Origin: Sipunculus nudus
Taxonomy: Eukaryota; Annelida; Sipuncula; Golfingiida; Sipunculidae
Assembly: GCA_026874595.1 (NCBI GenBank)
Contig: CM049310.1
Coordinates: forward strand, 48,187,058-48,251,057
Reading direction: 5' to 3'
DNA length: 64,000 nucleotides
The translations under genes were made by a program, and so were the position numbers. The notes under the pieces were generated by a model that did no database searches, was not told the DNA's origin, and saw only the letters and a list, made by a program, of their open reading frames with translations. Positions 60,503-64,000 of this stretch are shown here, piece after piece. Position 1 is the first letter of the stretch; every line of letters begins with the position of its first letter.

Positions 60503-63088
60503 CCTGTCATTATGCAAAATCTGAAAAAAATTATTAACTAGTTTTTTTCAGAATCATAGCAGACCGCTATGGAAATTTATATTGGAAGGCTTTGAAGATT
60601 TTTTTTACATTTGGTGGGTGGTTTCCACCTGGGGATATATTGTTTGTATCCAGTTCGGGTCACTGTATATTCTCTTCACCAGGCTTTTCCTCAATCCTTT
60701 CACCATTGTGTTAATAGGGCATGATCAATTGTTCTTAACTCTTTGTCTCATTTTTATATGACAACTTTTATAAATTTTTATAATTTTCTTTTTTTTCATT
60801 TAATGTATTTAAACTTTACCTGGATATTTTTTGGCCAGATGTTCCATTTTCAATATTGTATATATAAATATCTATAAAAAAAGTTTTCTGCATGAAACAG
60901 AATATTTCTTGCTTTTCTAGTATTTTCATATGGGCAATGTTCACAGGTAAGCTTAAGGCCTTTGTTTTACACCTATGTATTTATTTCTTTGCTAGCTTCT
61001 ACCTTAGAACTAGAGAGGGCGCCTTTGCCCATCTTCACTGGTCTGGTGAAAGAGGCCCTCGAACAGAGGGACCCAAGCACTGTTTGGAACAAGTTGGTGC
61101 TCCAAACTGCCCAGCATTTCTTCCCCATGTTGCAGAACCCTACCTCCTTCCACTATAAGATAATTGGGCAAAGAATGTACAAGCAATACCTTTGCATTGG
61201 GCTGCCAGGTGCTGGAAACCCATGGGTGAGTTTTGTTTTGTATTTATCCAGTCAAGTTAGCTCAGCTGACTTAAAGTCCACTGAGCAATAGGAATAGTTT
61301 GTCTGTCAACCATCTGTCCAGACAGCCATTAACAGAGCACAAATCATAACCATGTAAGGGCTGGGATCATGAATCTGTGTGGTCTCCGACTTCCAAAACA
61401 GATCTCTAAGGAAACCTGCATGAGGTTGTGTGATCTATACTCCCCAAATTACGGGATGTGTTTGAGCACACAAGAAATACAGTTTCTTGTCAGTAAACTG
61501 ATCTATACAAAATTTCTCAGGAATGGTAGGATAGATTGTAATGAAATTTGGTAGGCTTATAGATCTTGATAATTGTTATCTGCTGCAAGTGACTTATGGT
61601 ACCACTTGTATTATCTTAATTATACAAAATTTAACCTTTATTTTTAGAAAGCTAAAATGCGGCTTATAACAGGCCACAAGTCGTAAATATTGAAAAGATG
61701 GCTCCTGCTTCACACTGACACAGGCCTGATATAATGACCTAAGACCTGAAATGCGGTGGAAGTGACTTATATTCAACAAATTATGGCCTACCTTTTTATT
61801 TAAAAAAAATTATCCATATAAACAAATTCAGTTGAGTGTTGTCACCCCTTGGTCTCTAGTTTAGATGATGAGATTCTTAAACAGCAATTAATGGAAAACC
61901 AAAACTGATTTTTGCTTTATTAACATTAATTTCTTCACAACCATGTCAAAACTAACTGGTCTGTGGAAATCATTACTGATTTTTACTTTTCCACTGTTCT
62001 GTTCCATGGGGGGGGGGGCAAGTTTACTCTCAGCATATTCTGAGGATATGAAAATCATTTTTGTGTATGAACTAATATCTATGCTTTCAGATGGCTTTCA
62101 ATAAGACGTTGGCACAGAAAGTACGCCACATGAAACATGATTTAAAAGCCCGTTCCAAAAAGGCCAAGCCACATCCACTTAAGGAGGTACAGCAGTATTG
62201 TGTTGGGCCTCAAGCTAAGAAGAGACAATACTCTCTCAAATCTCCAGGTGAACTTTTAAATTTTGTATTCAAAGATGAAATTAGTAGGGAATTCTCCTGC
62301 AGGATTCCCTCTAGTCAATCTGTTAATGAGTATAGTTAATAATCAGCATATAATTTCTGTATTTAATGGTTTCCCAGACAAAAAGAATTAAATACTATGG
62401 TTTTGAACCAGTCGTTCAATGGCATTAGACTGACAACTGCATGGTCACAAGAGCAAGAAGCCTATTTTAAATGGTTGCTGTTTGGCCTTGAATGTACCCT
62501 GTAACCTCATGCATACCCTAACATGCATTTTAAAGGCCACTGCACAATGACCACAGGATCCATAAACTTCTAAATGGGGAACATCTCACAGTTGAAATAG
62601 ACCCATTATAACTTAATTGAACTGGCTTTTGACCCCATTTATAACCTCGAGTCATATCCAGGCCACTGTATGGTAACCACTAGACCTAGAATTTGGGAGA
62701 AACTCATATTTAACGTAAGAATTTGCCATTATTACCCTATATATTTTTAGAAATCAATATATATAGCCTTCAACAGAAGCTGACCTGCTTTTAACGGGGT
62801 ATACCCAGTGTCTAGGGATACCACTGTATGGCAATTGCTAGTAATTATATTTTAAAACTTGTTACAGCACTGCAGGTTGATGACAACCAACAGGAAGAAG
62901 ATACTGAAAGCCACCTGCAGGTCTTAAGAGAGGAGTGCAGGAAGGATCCTGACTGCCGCAACACTGCCCATCTTAGGACTCTACTGAAGCACACACATGC
63001 CTTCAGACAGGATCTATTGAAGAACCACCATGGGGGTGACATACAGCCCATCCTGGAACACTTTCCATGTTTGGACCAAATCGACTTT
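40798..63088 (+). CDS. Element 2 accessory protein with N-terminal CIDE-N-like domain (6 exons visible, 3' end outside the window)
   Basis: Exons 40798-40885, 41145-41324, 50172-50291, 60996-61225, 62091-62247 and 62868-63088 join in phase (1,1,1,0,1,0) to 332 open codons. Residues 3-74 read as a CIDE-N domain: LFKVCSSDQKIKKIIYGAKD at the start, and VTDGYKVEDDAPLEFF followed by ELMVLQAGENW, which match the known pattern (xVxxxDGTxVDxExxF, LMVLxxGxxW) of DFF40/CAD, DFF45/ICAD and CIDE proteins. An acidic linker (exon 3), a helical module (exon 4), a very basic segment (exon 5) and a helical block with LKHTHAFRQDL (exon 6) follow, in the same order as in accessory gene 1. The last two or three exons seen in that gene are missing here and should lie past 64000. 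CIDE-N domains bind each other and form filaments, so a self-assembling cofactor is possible; this is inference. Confidence 0.65.
41145..41324 (+). CDS. Accessory gene 2, exon 2 (second half of CIDE-N)
   Basis: Encodes LVMVTDGYKVEDDAPLEFF, ELMVLQAGENW and a Ser/Thr-rich tail. The acceptor is tcattcag and the donor GTAAAA at 41325 (weaker than the others). Confidence 0.65.
42754..42954 (+). repeat. Left inverted terminal repeat of the DIRS element
   Basis: 'tgtattaatgagaattttcc' to 'cattttc' is the reverse complement of the right side, differing at a few bases. The outer tip (ccccccattccctccctg) is unique to this end. Confidence 0.8.
42988..43108 (-). repeat. Internal complementary region of the DIRS element
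   Basis: 42988-43058 is the reverse complement of the left tip (tgtgaatggtggttttgtta and neighbours). 43059-43108 is the reverse complement of the right tip (ttttattacgtaaacataat). Their junction (aatgggggggttttatt) equals the two element ends joined, as required for the circular-junction template of DIRS elements. Confidence 0.85.
43165..44199 (-). pseudogene. DIRS tyrosine recombinase, frameshifted
   Basis: Integrates the circular DNA copy into the genome. On the minus strand an N-terminal core-binding part (LSYPSLRGYRAALLSVLRPL) leads to the first catalytic Arg in LALASAGCRSELHALV. The frame then shifts near 43715-43760. The second part has the HxxR box in LLIKAHDIRALSTS and a candidate nucleophilic Tyr in FTRFYLKDV. 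These are the R, HxxR and Y residues expected of the tyrosine recombinase family in DIRS elements. The frameshift makes the copy inactive. The gene lies downstream of the RT/RNase H in the usual DIRS order. Confidence 0.8.
44213..46292 (-). pseudogene. DIRS reverse transcriptase and RNase H, frameshifted
   Basis: Copies the element RNA into DNA. The RT part (46292-45399) shows PKPHGRWRPIINLKLLN, then FKIDLTDAYFHVPI with the first catalytic Asp, LPFGFNVAPWIFT, and the active-site box VLPYLDDWLVHA. A stop and frame change occur near 45399. The RNase H part, in the frame from 45199, has an aspartate in TDASLLGWGAHL, a glutamate in LLELRAV, the box VRTDNTTVVAYINRQGG and a final Asp in NILADALSQ. 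These match RNase H of DIRS elements. A Ser/Pro-rich tail follows toward the recombinase. No DIRS-type methyltransferase is seen. Confidence 0.85.
46069..47706 (-). pseudogene. DIRS Gag-like region, degraded
   Basis: The putative start ATG is at 47706 and is followed by an in-frame TAA six codons later. The N-terminus has a Cys-rich knuckle (HPTCLCC, DPCFHCQ). Frames change near 46850-47050 and 46440. Conserved-looking pieces are LAPDQWSEIALQRQAW and FPWVPGYLFRS with FTGSLLFGGHL, and the end is rich in Arg/Ser (SGRSSRSQPFRGR). Gag proteins of DIRS elements are poorly conserved, so the assignment rests on position upstream of RT and composition. The gene is not translatable as it stands. Confidence 0.6.
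47829..48006 (-). repeat. Right inverted terminal repeat of the DIRS element
   Basis: Matches 42800-42954 in reverse. The outer tip (acaattatgtttacgtaata) is the part copied in the internal complementary region. Confidence 0.8.
50172..50291 (+). CDS. Accessory gene 2, exon 3 (acidic linker)
   Basis: Encodes GDELITPILLHTSGQGDEAE, then a Glu/Asp/Gln-rich tail. The acceptor is tatgaaatag (poor pyrimidine tract) and the donor GTAGGT at 50292. Phase 1 on both sides, so its removal would keep the frame. Low complexity makes this the least certain exon. Confidence 0.5.
50473..51609. mobile_element. Small hAT-type element (1,137 bp) with 8-bp TATATATA flanks
   Basis: The left end CAGAGTTTGCGAAAACTTGC and the right end, on the other strand, CAGAGTATGCAAAATCCGTC are inverted. 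Eight bases TATATATA flank each side (50465-50472, 51610-51617), though the left flank is part of a TA tract, which weakens the duplication evidence. No transposase is found. Lies in accessory intron 3. Confidence 0.65.
51736..57378 (+). mobile_element. Bivalve-type repeat, copy B, interrupted by copy C
   Basis: Same head, tetranucleotide block, two sets of tandem cores and tail as copy A, in two parts, 51736-52440 and 55052-57378. Copy B carries the uninterrupted version of the DIRS target (55961-55980). Confidence 0.8.
52441..55051 (+). mobile_element. Bivalve-type repeat, copy C, nested in copy B
   Basis: Begins 'agctcagctgactataagtc', followed by (GTCC)n at 52488-52515. It has a core unlike A/B but like D and E ('gacctaggaatccaaaattc', 'ggactgcctaatatcaaaac'), and ends 'gtgacccataggtccctt'. 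It sits in a T-run of copy B, between T and T, with no longer duplication. Confidence 0.8.
57379..60013 (+). mobile_element. Bivalve-type repeat, copy D
   Basis: Starts directly at the last base of copy B (cacttgtt|agcttagctgac). It runs collinear with copy C for 2.6 kb and ends 'gtgacccatgggtcccttgtt'. Confidence 0.85.
60014..60995. other. End of accessory intron 3, with a long TA microsatellite
   Basis: Contains about 85 bp of nearly pure TA at 60414-60499. The rest is AT-rich without a supported feature. The acceptor of exon 4 (ctttgctag) ends it. Confidence 0.7.
60414..60499. repeat. Long TA microsatellite
   Basis: About 42 TA units with one interruption near 60424. Likely to be length-variable. 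Confidence 0.9.
60996..61225 (+). CDS. Accessory gene 2, exon 4
   Basis: Encodes LERAPLPIFTGLVKEALEQR and TSFHYKIIGQRMYKQYLCIG, counterparts of exons 2-3 of accessory gene 1. The donor GTGAGT follows PW at 61226, phase 0. Confidence 0.7.
61256..61861 (+). mobile_element. Degraded bivalve-type repeat in accessory intron 4
   Basis: Head 'tagctcagctgacttaaagtc' with a gtctgtc remnant; tail 'gttgagtgttgtcacccctt'. Internal sequence is strongly diverged. Confidence 0.55.
62091..62247 (+). CDS. Accessory gene 2, exon 5 (basic segment)
   Basis: Encodes MAFNKTLAQKVRHMKHDLKA followed by RSKKAKPHP; more than a quarter of the residues are Lys/Arg. It stands where accessory gene 1 has its own basic stretch. 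The acceptor is tgctttcag and the donor GTGAAC at 62248. Confidence 0.65.
62868..63088 (+). CDS. Accessory gene 2, exon 6
   Basis: Encodes HLQVLREECRKDPDC, then LLKHTHAFRQDLL and PILEHFPCLDQIDF, aligning with the LQQEHSKSRPD, FPRRRNLLV and FPWLFRREG blocks of accessory gene 1. The donor GTGAGT begins at 63089, phase 0. Confidence 0.65.
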
Positions 63089-64000
63089 GTGAGTAATGTT
63101 TATGTAATGTTTCATCTTTTGCATGCATCTAACTATAAACATGCTTTGGTTCCCTTTGCTTTTACCAATTAGTGTGATCTTGCTTACTAGCTAATCATCA
63201 TAGTCTTCTAAACAGTTTGATGAGAACTTGCTACATCAATACACCAAATTAATCTTTCACAACTAAGCCTTACACTGAATTTGAAGAAAAAATACTTGGC
63301 AAGTTGATCAGTGTCCTACATGAGATTTCTTCAAATACAATGACAGGGTTACATTACTCTGATGAGCTCTAACCATGGAAATACTAAGTAGTAAGATTAA
63401 TTGTGGCCAGTTTATTGGGCTTTCAGTTAAGCATGTCTTTTGTTCTTATTCTATTGTCACAATGATTCAAACTTACATTAAATAACTGATCAGGGCTATG
63501 GTAAATATTAATTTTTGTTTGATAATATACATATATACATGAACCAGTAGATCTACATATGTGTCACCCCTAACTTAACGTGATAACTTTACAATGGATA
63601 TATCCTATAAAACAATAGGATGGGTTAACGCTCGCCACTTGATTTCATTAATCAAGAAATTAGATCCCGGTCATTACAGGTGACATTTCCAGGTTCTTTT
63701 AAGGACGTGTATAAAAATACCAGACAATCATACACCCAGATCAATAGAAACTATGAGACATCAGGTTAAATTCACAAATATAATTCAAGACAATACTTAC
63801 AAAGACGTAGATGTAAGTGTGTGTGCGTTGATGTGTCAATGCGACAGTCCTTCACATTAAAAATACAGGATATTTACCGAGTCCGTGGTTTGTATAAAAC
63901 CCAATAAAGTCCAGTTCCTTCAGAGATCTCTGGTTACTGTTTTGTGTAGAATCTAGCGTATGGTTAGCAGCATATAGTCTTTCTGAGTTTAGCGATCTTC
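63089..64000. other. Intron at the right edge of the window
   Basis: No further accessory exon and no inverted CACTGTAAAA end is seen. The gene and the transposon continue past the edge. Confidence 0.55.

Larger units (their letters stand above)
32600..64000 (+). mobile_element. Second CMC-like transposon, element 2, inflated by nested insertions; right end outside the window
   Basis: The left end reads CACTGTAAAAAGTAGATTGC, sharing CACTG-AAAA with element 1. It is followed by a subterminal array of GTGTTCA/GAACAC words at 32635-33080. The genes have the same order and orientation as element 1: a zinc-finger transposase (34061-40251, broken) and an accessory gene (40798-63088 and beyond). 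No inverted CACTGTAAAA end is seen before 64000, so the element is at least 31 kb. Most of that length is inserted DNA: hAT at 35887-39575, DIRS-type at 42754-48006, small hAT at 50473-51609, and repeats A-D. Confidence 0.7.

Overview
This is AT-rich animal nuclear DNA. Genes are split by GT-AG introns, there are many microsatellites, and an immunoglobulin-superfamily gene is interleaved with nested transposons. The interspersed repeats have a GTCC-type tetranucleotide head, a GACCCATGGGTC tail and 'ggcgccacct' tandem cores. DIRS-type and hAT-type elements are also present. Together these suggest a mollusc, most likely a marine bivalve. That is an inference and the species cannot be named.

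Region 1 (about 1-20217, plus strand) holds the 5' half of a cell-adhesion gene. It has a signal-peptide exon at 4671-4802, followed by nine exons whose reading phases all join without a break (9220-19639, about 514 codons). They encode four Ig domains, each split over two exons, and one Ig domain in a single exon that resembles Ig6 of the L1CAM/neuroglian family. The last exon ends in a good splice donor and no later exon is seen, so everything from 19640 to 64000 probably lies in one intron of at least 44 kb. The introns also hold a SINE-like copy, MITEs and a 36-bp minisatellite that has multiplied a splice acceptor.

Region 2 (20218-32306) is a complete 12.1-kb DNA transposon. Its terminal inverted repeats begin CACTGAAAA, its ends carry clusters of GACTAAC/GTTAGTC-type repeats, and an AG dinucleotide flanks both ends. 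It holds two genes in the same orientation. The first is a zinc-finger transposase like those of the CACTA/Mirage/Chapaev (CMC) group, broken by two in-frame stops. The second is an intact seven-exon accessory gene (502 aa) that starts with a ubiquitin-like fold.

Region 3 (32600 to beyond 64000) is a second, diverged element of the same type. Its left end begins CACTGTAAAA. Its transposase is pseudogenised by frameshifts, stops and a 3.7-kb hAT insertion with a perfect 8-bp target duplication. Its accessory gene is still open through six exons (40798-63088) and begins with a domain that reads as CIDE-N, the apoptotic-nuclease/ICAD module. The introns of the accessory gene have swollen to almost 10 kb by nested insertions: several copies of the bivalve-type repeat, a second small hAT-type element, and a 5.25-kb DIRS-type tyrosine-recombinase retrotransposon on the minus strand. 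The DIRS element shows inverted terminal repeats and an internal complementary region, and the window contains a paralogous empty site for it.

The most interesting signal is the paired system of transposase plus UBL/CIDE-N accessory protein. In both copies the transposase has decayed while the accessory gene remains open.
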